DNA of 64,000 nucleotides from Bog-473 sp963706555 (GCA_963706555.1 OY970164.1:4526001-4590000), one strand, 5' to 3'; counted from the stretch's first letter, positions 16,573 through 25,453 are shown. Notes: generated by a model not told the origin, from the letters alone. Made by a program: numbers and translations.

Positions 16573-16623
16573 GTCGTCGATACGTCACGGTCGTCGATAC
16601 GTCACGGTCGTCGATACCTCACG
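16573..16623 (-). repeat. Second 17-bp tandem repeat forming GTGA-linked mini-ORFs
   Basis: Three copies of GTCGTCGATACGTCACG (16573-16589, 16590-16606, 16607-16623 with one change). On the minus strand the dehydrogenase stop (16630-16628) overlaps an ATG at 16631. That mini-ORF ends on a TGA overlapping GTG 16605; MTYRRP follows and ends on a TGA overlapping GTG 16588. The last mini-ORF ends at a TAG just past the GTG 16559 start of the next gene. The sequence is unrelated to the repeat at 15944 but the period and logic are the same. Confidence 0.95.
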
Positions 16624-16627
16624 GTCG

Positions 16628-17578
16628 TCATGCGCTCACCACCAGTGGCTTGCCGGCCACCGCGCCGCGCTTCATCTCCTGCAGCAACGGCATGAGGCCC
16701 GCGAAGGTGGTATCCGCCGCTTCGAGGAGCAGCGCACTCGGAAACGCCTCGTCGGCCAGCAGGGCGAGTGCGTCCTCGAATCCATGTTCGTCGTATTGGC
16801 GCGAGCCCACGATCTCAATCTCCTGCACCAGCACGCGCAACGGGTCGAGGGGCACGGTCCCGAAGTTGCTTCCCACGATCGCCAGGCGTCCGCCCTCACG
16901 CAGCTGGGTCAGGCCCTGGGTGGTCGCCGCCACCGTGCCCGAGCACTCGATCACGATGTCGTACGGTTCGGCCACGAGGTCGAGGTAACTCTCCACCTGC
17001 TCGAGGTCCTCGGGCGTGGTGACCGTCGCCCCCAGGGCCGCAATGGTCGCGTGACGAGCAGCAACGGGCTCGCTCACCGTGCAATCGCCGAGGCCCTTGG
17101 CCTGCAGGGCGGCCAGCGTCAGGAGGCCGATGGGGCCGCCGCCGGTGATGAGGACCCGATCCGCCGGGGTCGCCCCCGAGCGGGTCACCCCGTGCATGGC
17201 CACGGCCAAGGGCTCGGTCAATGCGGCGGTCCGCAGATCCATGCCCGGTGGGACGGGGTGCAGCTCGGCCTGGTCCTCCTTGAGGAACTCCGCGAAACCA
17301 CCCGAGGCGGGCCCCACCACCCGGTCGCCGAGGCTCCAGTGCTCGACAGCGGCGCCCACGGCCACGATGTCGCCAGACCACTCGTGGCCGTAGACCGAGC
17401 CCGGAACACCCCATCCCCCGTCGCCGAAGACGATGTGGAGATCCGTGCCGCACACGCCGCAGTAGGCCACCTGCACCAGCACGTCGTGCTCCGCCAAGGT
17501 GGGCACGGGAACACGCGTCTCTTCGAGGTGCTCGATCCCCCGGTACACCACTGCCCGCATGTCGACAGGCGTGCTCAC
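16628..17578 (-). CDS. Zinc-type (MDR) alcohol dehydrogenase
   Basis: NAD(P)-dependent dehydrogenase of about 316 residues acting on a polyol or similar alcohol. Catalytic zinc ligands are in AYCGVCGTD and GHEWSGD, and the nucleotide fold has ITGGGPIGLLTLAAL. The four-cysteine structural zinc loop is absent: after GDRVVG the sequence goes straight to PASGGFAEF. The start is probably GTG 17578 (GGGTGAT upstream); GTG 17587 is possible. Adjacent to a class II aldolase, which suggests consecutive handling of a hydroxylated carbonyl compound. Confidence 0.85.
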   Translation of the reverse strand: MSTPVDMRAVVYRGIEHLEETRVPVPTLAEHDVLVQVAYCGVCGTDLHIVFGDGGWGVPGSVYGHEWSGDIVAVGAAVEHWSLGDRVVGPASGGFAEFLKEDQAELHPVPPGMDLRTAALTEPLAVAMHGVTRSGATPADRVLITGGGPIGLLTLAALQAKGLGDCTVSEPVAARHATIAALGATVTTPEDLEQVESYLDLVAEPYDIVIECSGTVAATTQGLTQLREGGRLAIVGSNFGTVPLDPLRVLVQEIEIVGSRQYDEHGFEDALALLADEAFPSALLLEAADTTFAGLMPLLQEMKRGAVAGKPLVVSA

Positions 17579-17601
17579 ATCGATCACCCGCAGGAGCCGA
17601 C

Positions 17602-18390
17602 TTAGTCGAGGAGATCAGGTTGCAGTCGGACGATGAAGTCGAACAGGGGCTGGAAACTGAACCAGCCCGCCAACGGGGCGCCGTTCATGGTGCTGGTGGC
17701 CCGGGCCAACTCGTCGCTCAACGGCTGCACGAGCCCGATATCGCGGGCGATGGCCTCGGCCTGACAGCAGCGCTCCATGGAGATGAACCACCAGGCGGCC
17801 TCGTCGATGGTGTGTCCGACCGTGAGCAAACCGTGATTCTTCAAAATGAGCGCCTTCCGGCTCCCCAACGAGTCGGCGAGCCGGTCGCCTTCTTCGGGGG
17901 TGAGCACCACCCCGCCGTAGTCGACCACCGCGTGGTCGTCGTAGAAGGCGCACGCATCCTGGGTGATCGGGCTCAAGAGTTCGCCAACCGCCGACCACGC
18001 CTTGCCGTACATGGAATGCGCATGTGCCGCCGCCACGACGTCGGGACGCGCCCGGTGCAACCTCGAGTGGATGGCGAAGGCGGCGAGGTTGAGCGGGCGG
18101 TCTCCTTGTACCACTGTGCCGTTGGCGTCCACCAGCAGGAGATCCGAAGCCGTGACATGGGCGAAGTGCAACCCGGCCGGGTTGACCCAGAACGAGTCGA
18201 GATCGCCCGGGTCGCGGGCCGTGATGTGGCCGGCGAACCCCTCGTCGAAGCCGAAGTGTGCGAACAGCCGACACGCCGCCGCCAGGTGCTGCTTACGGTG
18301 GAGCCGTTCCTCCTCGACCGTCTCGAAGACAGGCGGGCTCGGGAAACTCTTCGGCATCGGAACAACGACTTCCTCGTCGACCTTGGTCAT
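17602..18390 (-). CDS. Class II aldolase/adducin-family protein
   Basis: A 262-residue protein of the zinc-dependent aldolase/epimerase family, which cleaves or decarboxylates hydroxy-carbonyl compounds. The pattern FDEGFAGHITARDPGD..FWVNPAGLHF, the metal histidines in AAAHAHSMYGKAW and the third histidine in ILKNHGLLTVG are clear. ATG 18390 is preferred (GGGGGG upstream); a GTG at 18405 is an alternative. It is the first gene of the operon running down to 14696 and lies just below the promoter at 18429-18457. Confidence 0.88.
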   Translation of the reverse strand: MTKVDEEVVVPMPKSFPSPPVFETVEEERLHRKQHLAAACRLFAHFGFDEGFAGHITARDPGDLDSFWVNPAGLHFAHVTASDLLLVDANGTVVQGDRPLNLAAFAIHSRLHRARPDVVAAAHAHSMYGKAWSAVGELLSPITQDACAFYDDHAVVDYGGVVLTPEEGDRLADSLGSRKALILKNHGLLTVGHTIDEAAWWFISMERCCQAEAIARDIGLVQPLSDELARATSTMNGAPLAGWFSFQPLFDFIVRLQPDLLD

Positions 18391-18408
18391 GCACCCCCCG
18401 TTCACCCC

Positions 18409-18420
18409 GGACAGCTGTCC
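18409..18420. promoter_or_regulatory. Perfect palindrome next to the predicted transcription start
   Basis: GGACAGCTGTCC is a perfect 12-bp palindrome placed a few bases downstream of the predicted start of transcription of the aldolase operon. The position suits a repressor site, perhaps for the GntR-type regulator at 13898. Confidence 0.45.
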
Positions 18421-18428
18421 TTTAACTG

Positions 18429-18457
18429 ATAGTAGGTTTCTAAAAAAAACCAGTCAA
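18429..18457 (-). promoter_or_regulatory. Near-consensus promoter of the aldolase operon
   Basis: On the minus strand TTGACT (18457-18452) and TACTAT (18434-18429) are separated by exactly 17 bases, including a run of eight T. This is the best sigma-70-like promoter seen in the window. Transcription should start near 18422 and read through 17602-18390 down to 14696. Confidence 0.7.
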
Positions 18458-18470
18458 GGGAGTCGCGCGA

Positions 18471-19913
18471 TCAGCTGGTGCGGGAACGGATCACCTCGAC
18501 GACGGCGGCGCGGGGAATCTTGCCGTAGCGGTTGTACGGCAACTCGTCGACGAACACGATGATCTCGGGCACCTTGAATCGGGCCAGTGTCTGCCGACAG
18601 TGCTCCTTGACCTCATCGGCTCCCAGGCTCTTATCGCCCACGATCAATGCGCCGACCCGTTCTCCCAGGTCCTCGTCAGGCACCCCGGCCACGGCTACTT
18701 CGGTCACACCGGGCAGGGTCCTGATCGCCGCCTCTATCTCGACCGGACCGAACTTCTCCCCACCCCGGTTGATGGTGTCCTTCACCCGGCCCTTGACGAA
18801 GAGATACCCCTCCTCGTCGACGACGATGAGGTCCCCTGTCGGCATCCAGTCGGGCGTGATGTTCTGGGCCGCCCGCACAACCGCCTCGCCGACCTGCCCC
18901 ACGCCGACGTCTTCCTGCGTCTCCACATCGACCACGCGGAGCTCGACGCCGGGAAAGGCCCGACCGACCGAGTCGAGCTTGCGGCCAGCCCGATGGTCGT
19001 CCGGCGACAGTGCGGCATAGGCACCCAACGTCTCGGTCTGGCCGAACACGTTCGAGAAGTCGACGGCGGGCAGCGCGGCCACCGCGCGGCGGATGAGTTC
19101 GGGTTGCGCGGGTGCGGCGCCGTAGCTGAGCGACCGCAAGCTGGTGAGGTCCCGTGACGCGAAGTCCCGATGATCGAGGATCCGGCGCAACATGGTCGGC
19201 ACGACGAATGTCTGGCTCACGCGACACTCCTCTACCGTGCGCAACCATTCTCCGGCGTCGAAGCGGGGCAGGATCGCCATGGTCTTGCCCGAATGGAGGG
19301 TGATCAGGAGGCCGAGCGTGCCACCGATGTGAAAGAGCGGCACCGACATCATGTCGACCGCCGGATCCACCTCGGGATCGATGGCCGACCCGTAGTACGC
19401 CATCCGGTCCGAGACGGTGCGGTGGCTGATGTACACCGGCTTGGGAAGTCCGGTCGAGCCGCTCGAGAACAGGATCATTCCTGTGGAGTCGTCATCGATC
19501 GCCACATCCGCCAGGGGATCTTCCGCCGCCGCGGCGATGTCGTCGTCGGTCAGCACGGTGCCGCGCAACGCCGGTACGAGCTTGTCCCGGTGCTCTGCCG
19601 CGGCGATCCCGACGCGCGACCCGATCATTTCGCACAACGCCGCCATCTCACCCGGCTTGAGGTCAGGGTTCATCTGGGCCGACGCGGCACCCAGCCGGGC
19701 CGCACCGAGAATGGCGGCGACGGCCAATGGACTGCTCCCCGCGACGACCGCGACATGGTCCCCGATGCCCACGCCCGCTGCCTGCAGCGCCACGGCGCAG
19801 CGTTGCGCGAGGGAATTCAGCCCGGCGTAGGTCAGGCGCTCGCTCCCGACCACCAGCGCCGTCCGCGCCGGGACCGCCGCTACCGCAGCATCGATCGTTT
19901 GCCCGACGTCCAC
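18471..19913 (-). CDS. Acyl-CoA ligase (AMP-binding, ANL superfamily)
   Basis: Activates a carboxylic acid to its CoA ester through an acyl-AMP. The phosphate loop is LFSSGSTGLPKPVYIS, the aromatic/adenine motif NVFGQTETLG, the ribose-binding Asp is in PTGDLIVVDEEGYLFVKGR, the hinge KDTINRGGEK follows, and the catalytic lysine lies in YNRYGKIPR. GTG 19913 (480 residues) is favoured because GGAGGAAGGGG precedes it; ATG 19946 is an alternative. Its substrate is unknown. Downstream of the luciferase-like gene at 19985, probably co-transcribed. Confidence 0.9.
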   Translation of the reverse strand: MDVGQTIDAAVAAVPARTALVVGSERLTYAGLNSLAQRCAVALQAAGVGIGDHVAVVAGSSPLAVAAILGAARLGAASAQMNPDLKPGEMAALCEMIGSRVGIAAAEHRDKLVPALRGTVLTDDDIAAAAEDPLADVAIDDDSTGMILFSSGSTGLPKPVYISHRTVSDRMAYYGSAIDPEVDPAVDMMSVPLFHIGGTLGLLITLHSGKTMAILPRFDAGEWLRTVEECRVSQTFVVPTMLRRILDHRDFASRDLTSLRSLSYGAAPAQPELIRRAVAALPAVDFSNVFGQTETLGAYAALSPDDHRAGRKLDSVGRAFPGVELRVVDVETQEDVGVGQVGEAVVRAAQNITPDWMPTGDLIVVDEEGYLFVKGRVKDTINRGGEKFGPVEIEAAIRTLPGVTEVAVAGVPDEDLGERVGALIVGDKSLGADEVKEHCRQTLARFKVPEIIVFVDELPYNRYGKIPRAAVVEVIRSRTS

Positions 19914-19984
19914 TCTTCGTCCCCTTCCTCCATGAGCGTTCTCCATGAAGGTCCGCTCGTCCAGCGACGGGGCGGACCGGCGTG

Positions 19985-21184
19985 TCAGGGCTGCGCTGGG
20001 GCTGTCGGCGTCTGGGTCGTCGGCGTCTGGGTCGTCGGACCGAGAAAGGGCGTCGTGTCGATCTGCTCGAGCTTGATCTCGCCGGACAGGACCTTGCGCT
20101 TCCACTCCACCTGCTCGGCCTCCCGGGCGTGGAATTCGGGCATGACCTCCTTGGCGAACAGCTCGAGGCTCTCGCAGATGTCCTCGTGGGTGTTCTTGCC
20201 CGCTTGCGTGAGCAGGATCACCTGGTCGACATGGGCCCGGGCGAACTCGTCCAACTGCTCACAGATGCGAGCCGGTGTGCCGATGAGCCCGTCGGAGTAC
20301 ACCTTCTGGCCCTCGGGGTTCTCGCGCCACTCGAGGTACTTGTCCCACAGATTGACGGTGCCGGGCTCGAACGGGCCTTCCTTGTTGTAGAGGACCAGCG
20401 CGAACTGGAAGAACGACCACCCGTCAGAACGACGCTTCGCTTCCTCGTCGGTCGTCGAGCACATGAGCGCGCTGACCATCGCCATGTTGGGGTTGGTCTG
20501 GTAGTCGGCCAACTTGTCGAGATTCCCGACGAACGCCCCGTAGTAGGCGTTGACCCACGCCACAGCAGCTTCCACGCTCAAGAACTGGAAGCCGAGTGCA
20601 CCCATCCCGAGCGAGCCGGCCCGCTCGATCGTCTTGTACTGCGAGCACGCCACCCAGAGCGGAGGGTGGGGCTTCTGCCGCGGCTTGGGAAGGACGTTGC
20701 GCAAGGGGAAGTCGAAATACTTCCCGTGGAACTCCGTGCCCTTGGGCGAGTCGCTCAGCATGGGAATGAGGGCCTGCACGGCCTCGTCCCAGACTTCACG
20801 CTTGTCGCGGAACCGACGGCCGAAGGGATGGAGCTCCGTCGTGCTCCCGCCCTCCCCGAGCCCGAGCTCGACCCGGCCGTTGCTGATCAGGTCGAGGGTC
20901 GACACCCGCTCGGCCACGTTCGCCGGGTGGTTGGTCGTCAGCTGAATGATGCCGTGGCCCAAGCGGATGTTCTTGGTGGTCCGGCTCAGGGCGCCGAGGA
21001 AGACTTCGGGCGCAGAAGAGTGCGCGTACTCCTCCATGAAGTGGTGCTCGGTGCACCAGACGTAGTCGTATCCGAGACGGTCGGCGAGTTCGGCCTGCTC
21101 GAGGGCGTTGTTGAAGACCCGGTATTCGCTGTCCTCGTCCCAGGGCCGAGGAATCTGTAGTTCGAAGAAGATGCCGAATTTCAC
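19985..21184 (-). CDS. Luciferase-like (LLM class) flavin/F420-dependent oxidoreductase
   Basis: A 399-residue bacterial-luciferase-fold enzyme, MKFGIFFELQIPRPWDEDSE..., with WCTEHHFMEEY, TKNIRLGHGI, TNHPANVAERVSTLDLISNGRVELGLGEGGS and HPPLWVACS. The TEHHF segment is typical of flavin monooxygenases of this group. GTG 21184 has GGAGGG upstream. The C-terminus ends in a TQTPT repeat coming from a 15-bp tandem duplication. An inverted repeat (21204-21225) lies in the leader. Likely oxygenates or oxidises a substrate of the adjoining ligases. Confidence 0.9.
   Translation of the reverse strand: MKFGIFFELQIPRPWDEDSEYRVFNNALEQAELADRLGYDYVWCTEHHFMEEYAHSSAPEVFLGALSRTTKNIRLGHGIIQLTTNHPANVAERVSTLDLISNGRVELGLGEGGSTTELHPFGRRFRDKREVWDEAVQALIPMLSDSPKGTEFHGKYFDFPLRNVLPKPRQKPHPPLWVACSQYKTIERAGSLGMGALGFQFLSVEAAVAWVNAYYGAFVGNLDKLADYQTNPNMAMVSALMCSTTDEEAKRRSDGWSFFQFALVLYNKEGPFEPGTVNLWDKYLEWRENPEGQKVYSDGLIGTPARICEQLDEFARAHVDQVILLTQAGKNTHEDICESLELFAKEVMPEFHAREAEQVEWKRKVLSGEIKLEQIDTTPFLGPTTQTPTTQTPTAPAQP
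20004..20033 (-). repeat. 15-bp tandem repeat at the C-terminus of the luciferase-like gene
   Basis: Two exact copies of GTCGGCGTCTGGGTC, plus a partial third, encode the repeated TQTPT tail. The five-codon period keeps the frame. Confidence 0.9.
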
Positions 21185-21203
21185 GAGGTCCCTCCGTCCG
21201 TCA

Positions 21204-21225
21204 GTTTATCTTTATGAAGATTAAC
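21204..21225. promoter_or_regulatory. AT-rich inverted repeat, candidate operator
   Basis: GTTTATCTT (21204-21212) and AAGATTAAC (21217-21225) form 9-base arms with one mismatch around TATG. It lies just upstream of the luciferase-like gene and overlaps the end of the ligase at 21221. It shares the half-site GTTAAT with the palindrome at 22924. Confidence 0.55.
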
Positions 21226-22921
21226 CCACAGCATCGGGACGCGTCGATTCCACGTCGGCCGCCAGAAGACGCTCCGCCAGGCGACGCGCGCCCTCTGCCC
21301 GCACCTTGTCCGTCCCCGTCATGGCCAGGTCCGCGGCCGGGACGAACAGGACGTGGCGCGGCACTTTGTAGGCGGCCAACGTGGCGCGCAGGTGCTCCAG
21401 CACCTCGTCGGTGGTGACGGGATCGCTGTCGCGCCGCACGATGAGCGCCACGATCTCTTCGCCGAGTGTCGGGTGGGGCACGCCCACCACTTGCACCAAC
21501 TCGATCCGCTTCCAACGCGAAAGCGCCGTCTCCACCTCGTAGGGGGACACGTTGACGCCGCCGCTGCGGATCACGCCGGACTGGCGGCCCTCCCAGTGCA
21601 GAAATCCCCGCTCGTCGAGGTACCCGGCGTCTCGCGTCCGCACGTAGCCGTGATCATCGAAACCTTCGCCGGGATCCGCCTTGTAGTACCCGCACATCAT
21701 CGTCGGCGCCCGGACCGAGATCTCTCCCACTTCGCCCGGGGGCAACTCCTCCCCGTCCGGCCCGAGGATGCGGATGTGCACGCCCGCCAACAACGGGCCC
21801 TTGCTGCTCCCCCGGTCGTCGGGATCGGCGTCGGCCCGAATCCCGGTCACCACGGTGAAGGTCTCGCTCAGACCGTAGGCGGCCACGGGGTCCCAGGCGT
21901 CGCCGGTGCGCCCGAGCACTGCGGGGAGCGGGCTGCGGCCCGACATCCGGACCAAGGCCGAGAGGTCGCGCACTTTGATGTCGGGCAGGTCGGCCAACCG
22001 GGCTGCCACATGGGGCGGCGCATGGATCGTCGTCACCCGCTCCCGTTCGAGCAGGTCGAGCGTGAGCGGCGGGTCGAACGACTCCTGCAGCACCGCAGTG
22101 GCGCCGGCCGCCAGGCTCGAGCCCAACCCCATCACGAGTCCCGCCGTCCAGAAGAGCGGCAACGCGCTCCAGACCCGGTGCGGCGGCCTGGTGTCCATCA
22201 ACTCGGCGAGCCGTTGCGACTGGATGCAAAAGGCGCGCTGGCGGTGCACAACCGCCTTGGGGCGGTCGGTCGATCCCGAGGTGTAGAGGATCATGGCCTC
22301 GTCGATGGGACTGACTGCCTGGCGCAGCGCCGCGATCACCGGGACGGGTACCGCCTCACCGGCTTGGAGGAAGTCATCCCACGAGGTGCACCATGGCTCC
22401 ACCATCCCATCTCCCAGGACCACGACCGAGCGCAGGGACGGGAGCTCGGGAACATACAACTCCCCCCGGGCGCACGACCTCAGGCCGGGCGCGTGGGCCA
22501 CGAGATCGTCCACGTAACGGTGACCACGAATTTTCGCCGCAGTCAGAAGGGTGGCCACATCGGCGTGCGCCAGGGTCCAATGCCGTTCATCAGCGAGGGC
22601 AAAGGTGTTCACTGGCACCCCGACCGCGCCGATGGCACACACGGCGAAGAGCGACTCCACGAACTCGATCGTGTTGCCCATGACGAGCCCGACGTGGCTT
22701 CCACTTGTGACGCCCGCGCCCACCAGGGCGCGGGCGACCGTCTCGACGCGTGCAGCCAGTCCGTCGTAGCTCAGCCGACGATCACCGTCGACGATCGCCT
22801 CGTTGTCCCCGAAGCATTCGGCCACCGAACGGACGAACTCGCCGACGGTAACCTCGCCCCCGCAGACGGGCGTCTGGCGGGCCCCCCGGGAGACACGCCC
22901 ACTTGCCTGCTCCTGCGCCAT
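21221..22921 (-). CDS. Acyl-CoA ligase (AMP-binding, ANL superfamily)
   Basis: A 566-residue ligase forming an acyl-CoA through acyl-AMP. Motifs: MILYTSGSTDRPKAVVH (phosphate loop), AAYGLSETFTVVTG, TRDAGYLDERGFLHWEGRQS and the hinge RSGGVNVSPYEVE; the C-terminal TGTDKVRAE holds the catalytic lysine. The ATG at 22921 lies three bases after a perfect palindrome and has no ribosome binding site, so the mRNA may be leaderless. Divergent from the thiolase cassette at 22963. Confidence 0.88.
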   Translation of the reverse strand: MAQEQASGRVSRGARQTPVCGGEVTVGEFVRSVAECFGDNEAIVDGDRRLSYDGLAARVETVARALVGAGVTSGSHVGLVMGNTIEFVESLFAVCAIGAVGVPVNTFALADERHWTLAHADVATLLTAAKIRGHRYVDDLVAHAPGLRSCARGELYVPELPSLRSVVVLGDGMVEPWCTSWDDFLQAGEAVPVPVIAALRQAVSPIDEAMILYTSGSTDRPKAVVHRQRAFCIQSQRLAELMDTRPPHRVWSALPLFWTAGLVMGLGSSLAAGATAVLQESFDPPLTLDLLERERVTTIHAPPHVAARLADLPDIKVRDLSALVRMSGRSPLPAVLGRTGDAWDPVAAYGLSETFTVVTGIRADADPDDRGSSKGPLLAGVHIRILGPDGEELPPGEVGEISVRAPTMMCGYYKADPGEGFDDHGYVRTRDAGYLDERGFLHWEGRQSGVIRSGGVNVSPYEVETALSRWKRIELVQVVGVPHPTLGEEIVALIVRRDSDPVTTDEVLEHLRATLAAYKVPRHVLFVPAADLAMTGTDKVRAEGARRLAERLLAADVESTRPDAVG

Positions 22922-22923
22922 AC

Positions 22924-22939
22924 ATGTTAATATTAACAT
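22924..22939. promoter_or_regulatory. Perfect 16-bp palindrome between divergent genes
   Basis: ATGTTAATATTAACAT sits in the 41-bp gap between the ligase (start 22921, minus) and the thiolase cassette (start 22963, plus). A repressor bound here would block both. It resembles TetR-type operators and shares GTTAAT with the site at 21204. Confidence 0.7.
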
Positions 22940-22962
22940 TAAAAGAGAAGATAAGGAGACGC

Positions 22963-24126
22963 ATGGGCGACCGCACGCCGACCATCGTGGGGATCGGTTT
23001 GAGCGACTATCCGAAGACCCCGCACCTCGATGCGCTGGCCCATCACGGGCTCGCGATACGACGGGCGCTCGACGACAGCGGCGTGCAGAAGTCGGACATC
23101 GACGGACTGCTGTGCTTCGGCTCCTACGGCATCGATGACGCAGTCACGATGGCCGAGATTCTGGGCATCACCTACAACTACCTCGACGGCACCTTCGCCG
23201 GGGGCACGGTGTTCGAGTTCTACGTCCAGCACGCAGCGGCGGCGATCGAGCACGGCGATTGCCACACGGTCCTCATCACCTATGGCTCGGACCTCCTCAG
23301 CAAGCAGGGCCGAAACCTCGGGACCCAGCTCTACACCTCGGGGAACCGCCAGGGTGGTCCGCTCCAATTCGAAATGCCCTATGGCAGCCCCCTCGTCAGT
23401 GGCTACGCCCTCGCGGCCCGCCGCCACATGCACCAGTACGGCACCACGTCCGCGCAGCTGGCCAGGGTGGCGGTCGACGCACGCGCCAACGCGGCGCTGA
23501 ATCCACTCGCGATGTACCGAGACCCCTTGACCGTCGACGACGTCCTGGCCTCGCGCATGATCTCGGACCCGTTGCACATGCTGGACTGCTGCATCATCTC
23601 CGACGGGGGTGGCGCCGTCCTGATGACAACCGCTGAGCGGGCGGCCGACCTGAAGCAGACGCCGATCTACGTGCGCGGTGCGGCCACGGCCCAGACGCAC
23701 TGGAACATCAGCGCCATGCCGGACTTCACCGTGACAGCCGCGGCACAGTCGGGGCCGGCCGCCTTCGAGAAGGCGGGCATCACGGCATCCGACGTCGACA
23801 TGTTGATGCTGTACGACAGCTTCACCATCACCGTGTTGTTGCTCTTGGAGGACCTCGGATTCTGCAAGAAGGGTGAGGGGGGCGCGTTCCTCGAGGCGAA
23901 CCGCCTGACCTACGACGGGGATCTCCCGACCAACACCGACGGGGGCGGGCTGTCGTCGTGCCACCCCGGCATGCGGGGCATCTTCCTGCTCATCGAGTCG
24001 GTGCGTCAGCTGCGCGGGCAAGCCGGCGTCGTCCAGGTCCCCGCGGCCGAGATCGCCGTCGCCTGCGGTTCGGGTGGACAGCTTTCCTGTATGGGCACCG
24101 TCGTCCTCGGCAAGGAGAAGTCATGA
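22963..24126 (+). CDS. Thiolase-superfamily protein, cassette A
   Basis: 387 residues; ATG 22963 with AAGGAG upstream. Features: TIVGIGLSDYPKTPHLDALA, FAGGTVFEFYVQHAAAAIEHG, LDCCIISDGGGAVLM, YDSFTITVLLLLEDLGFCKKGEGG and NTDGGGLSSCHPGMRG. The nucleophilic cysteine region of true thiolases is replaced by GGTVFEF, so it probably works as a C-C lyase/aldolase or non-classical thiolase with the DUF35 protein that follows. Its stop overlaps the DUF35 start (ATGA). A close paralogue is at 29496. Confidence 0.85.
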   Translation: MGDRTPTIVGIGLSDYPKTPHLDALAHHGLAIRRALDDSGVQKSDIDGLLCFGSYGIDDAVTMAEILGITYNYLDGTFAGGTVFEFYVQHAAAAIEHGDCHTVLITYGSDLLSKQGRNLGTQLYTSGNRQGGPLQFEMPYGSPLVSGYALAARRHMHQYGTTSAQLARVAVDARANAALNPLAMYRDPLTVDDVLASRMISDPLHMLDCCIISDGGGAVLMTTAERAADLKQTPIYVRGAATAQTHWNISAMPDFTVTAAAQSGPAAFEKAGITASDVDMLMLYDSFTITVLLLLEDLGFCKKGEGGAFLEANRLTYDGDLPTNTDGGGLSSCHPGMRGIFLLIESVRQLRGQAGVVQVPAAEIAVACGSGGQLSCMGTVVLGKEKS

Positions 24127-24548
24127 AAGCCGATACCCCGGTCGAAGGCCGTATTTTGCCGGCACCCAACAGCTCCACCCAGCCGTTCTGGGATGCGGCC
24201 GGCCGTGGGGAGCTGATCGTGCAGTGGTGCGAGGAGTGCCAGGAGGCCCAGTTCCATCCGGGACCGCTCTGCCGGACCTGCGGCAGCGAGCCCGGCTGGA
24301 AGGTCACGAGCGGTCGGGGCGTCGTCTACACCTACACGATCGTGCATCAGAGCCGCACTCCTCCCTTCGACAAGCTCGTGCCCTACATCGTGGCCATGGT
24401 CGAGCTCGACGAAGGCCCGCGGATGATGACGAACGTCATTGGGTGCACGGTCGATGAGATCGAGGTGGGCATGCGGGTCGAGGTCGCGTTCGCGGCCGAG
24501 GTCGACGGGATCGCCCTCCCCTTCTGGCAGCCCGAAGCGAGCTCGTGA
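24123..24548 (+). CDS. DUF35 OB-fold/zinc-ribbon partner protein, cassette A
   Basis: A 141-residue protein with a rubredoxin-like ribbon (CEECQEAQFHPGPLCRTC) followed by an OB-fold (GVVYTYTIVHQSRTPPFDKL, VPYIVAMVELDEGPRMMTNV). These proteins form heteromers with thiolase-fold enzymes, binding the CoA chain. Translationally coupled on both sides (ATGA, GTGA). Confidence 0.9.
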   Translation: MKADTPVEGRILPAPNSSTQPFWDAAGRGELIVQWCEECQEAQFHPGPLCRTCGSEPGWKVTSGRGVVYTYTIVHQSRTPPFDKLVPYIVAMVELDEGPRMMTNVIGCTVDEIEVGMRVEVAFAAEVDGIALPFWQPEASS

Positions 24549-25453
24549 GCGGCGCCAACGAGAGCCGCGTCGCCATCGTCACCGGCGGCGGCCGCGGCTT
24601 CGGCCGCTGCCACGCGATCGAGCTGGCGCGCCAAGGGGCGGCAGTGGTCGTGAACGACCTGGGCGTCGAGATCGACGGCGAGGTCAAGGCCGCCGCACCT
24701 GCGCACGAGGTGGTCGAGGAGATCCGGTCCTTCGGGGGGCGGGCCGTCGCCAACGGGGATGACGTCGCGAGTACCGACGGGGCGGCCCGACTCGTGGCCA
24801 CCGCACTTGAGGAGTTCGGGCGCCTGGACGCCCTCGTCAACAACGCCGGCGTGCTCCGCGACCGCATGCTGGTCAATCTTTCGGACGACGACTGGGACAC
24901 CGTGATCCGCGTGCACCTCCGGGGCACCTTCTGCCCGACACGCCAGGCCGCGCTGCACTGGCGCAGCGAGTCGAAAGCGGGCAAGCCGGTGGACGGGCGC
25001 GTGATCAACACGTCGTCGGCTGCCGGTCTCTTCGGCAACATCGGGCAGGCCAACTACACGACGGCCAAAATGGGAATCCTGGGCTTCACGATCGAGACTG
25101 CCGTCGAATTGGGAAGGTACGGCGTCACCGTCAATGCGATCGCCCCGGGGGGACGGACCCGCATGACCGCTCAGCTCTTCGCCGGCACCATGGAGGCGGT
25201 GCCCGAGGGCACCTTCGACGCCATGGCGCCCGAGAACGTCGCACCTCTCGTCGCCTGGCTGGCCGGGCCGGACGCCGCAGGCGTCACCGGACGCGTGTTC
25301 GAGGTCTACGGCGGGACCATCGGGGTGGCGAACGGCTGGACCCGCGGCCCACATTTCACACAGGACCACCGTTTCACCCCCGACGAGGTAGGCCCGGCTG
25401 TGCATGACCTCCTGGCGGCTGCTCCCGAGGCGGTACCCCCCCTCGGCACCTGA
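24545..25453 (+). CDS. Short-chain dehydrogenase (3-hydroxyacyl-CoA-type), cassette A
   Basis: A 302-residue SDR with the cofactor motif TGGGRGFG (13-20), NNAG at 99-102 and the catalytic Ser158, Tyr171, Lys175 (NYTTAKMG). The VVNDLGVEIDG segment and the C-terminal extension resemble the dehydrogenase domain of peroxisomal multifunctional enzyme type 2, so oxidation of a (3R)-hydroxyacyl-CoA is the likely reaction. GTG start overlapping the DUF35 stop. Confidence 0.9.
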   Translation: MSGANESRVAIVTGGGRGFGRCHAIELARQGAAVVVNDLGVEIDGEVKAAAPAHEVVEEIRSFGGRAVANGDDVASTDGAARLVATALEEFGRLDALVNNAGVLRDRMLVNLSDDDWDTVIRVHLRGTFCPTRQAALHWRSESKAGKPVDGRVINTSSAAGLFGNIGQANYTTAKMGILGFTIETAVELGRYGVTVNAIAPGGRTRMTAQLFAGTMEAVPEGTFDAMAPENVAPLVAWLAGPDAAGVTGRVFEVYGGTIGVANGWTRGPHFTQDHRFTPDEVGPAVHDLLAAAPEAVPPLGT

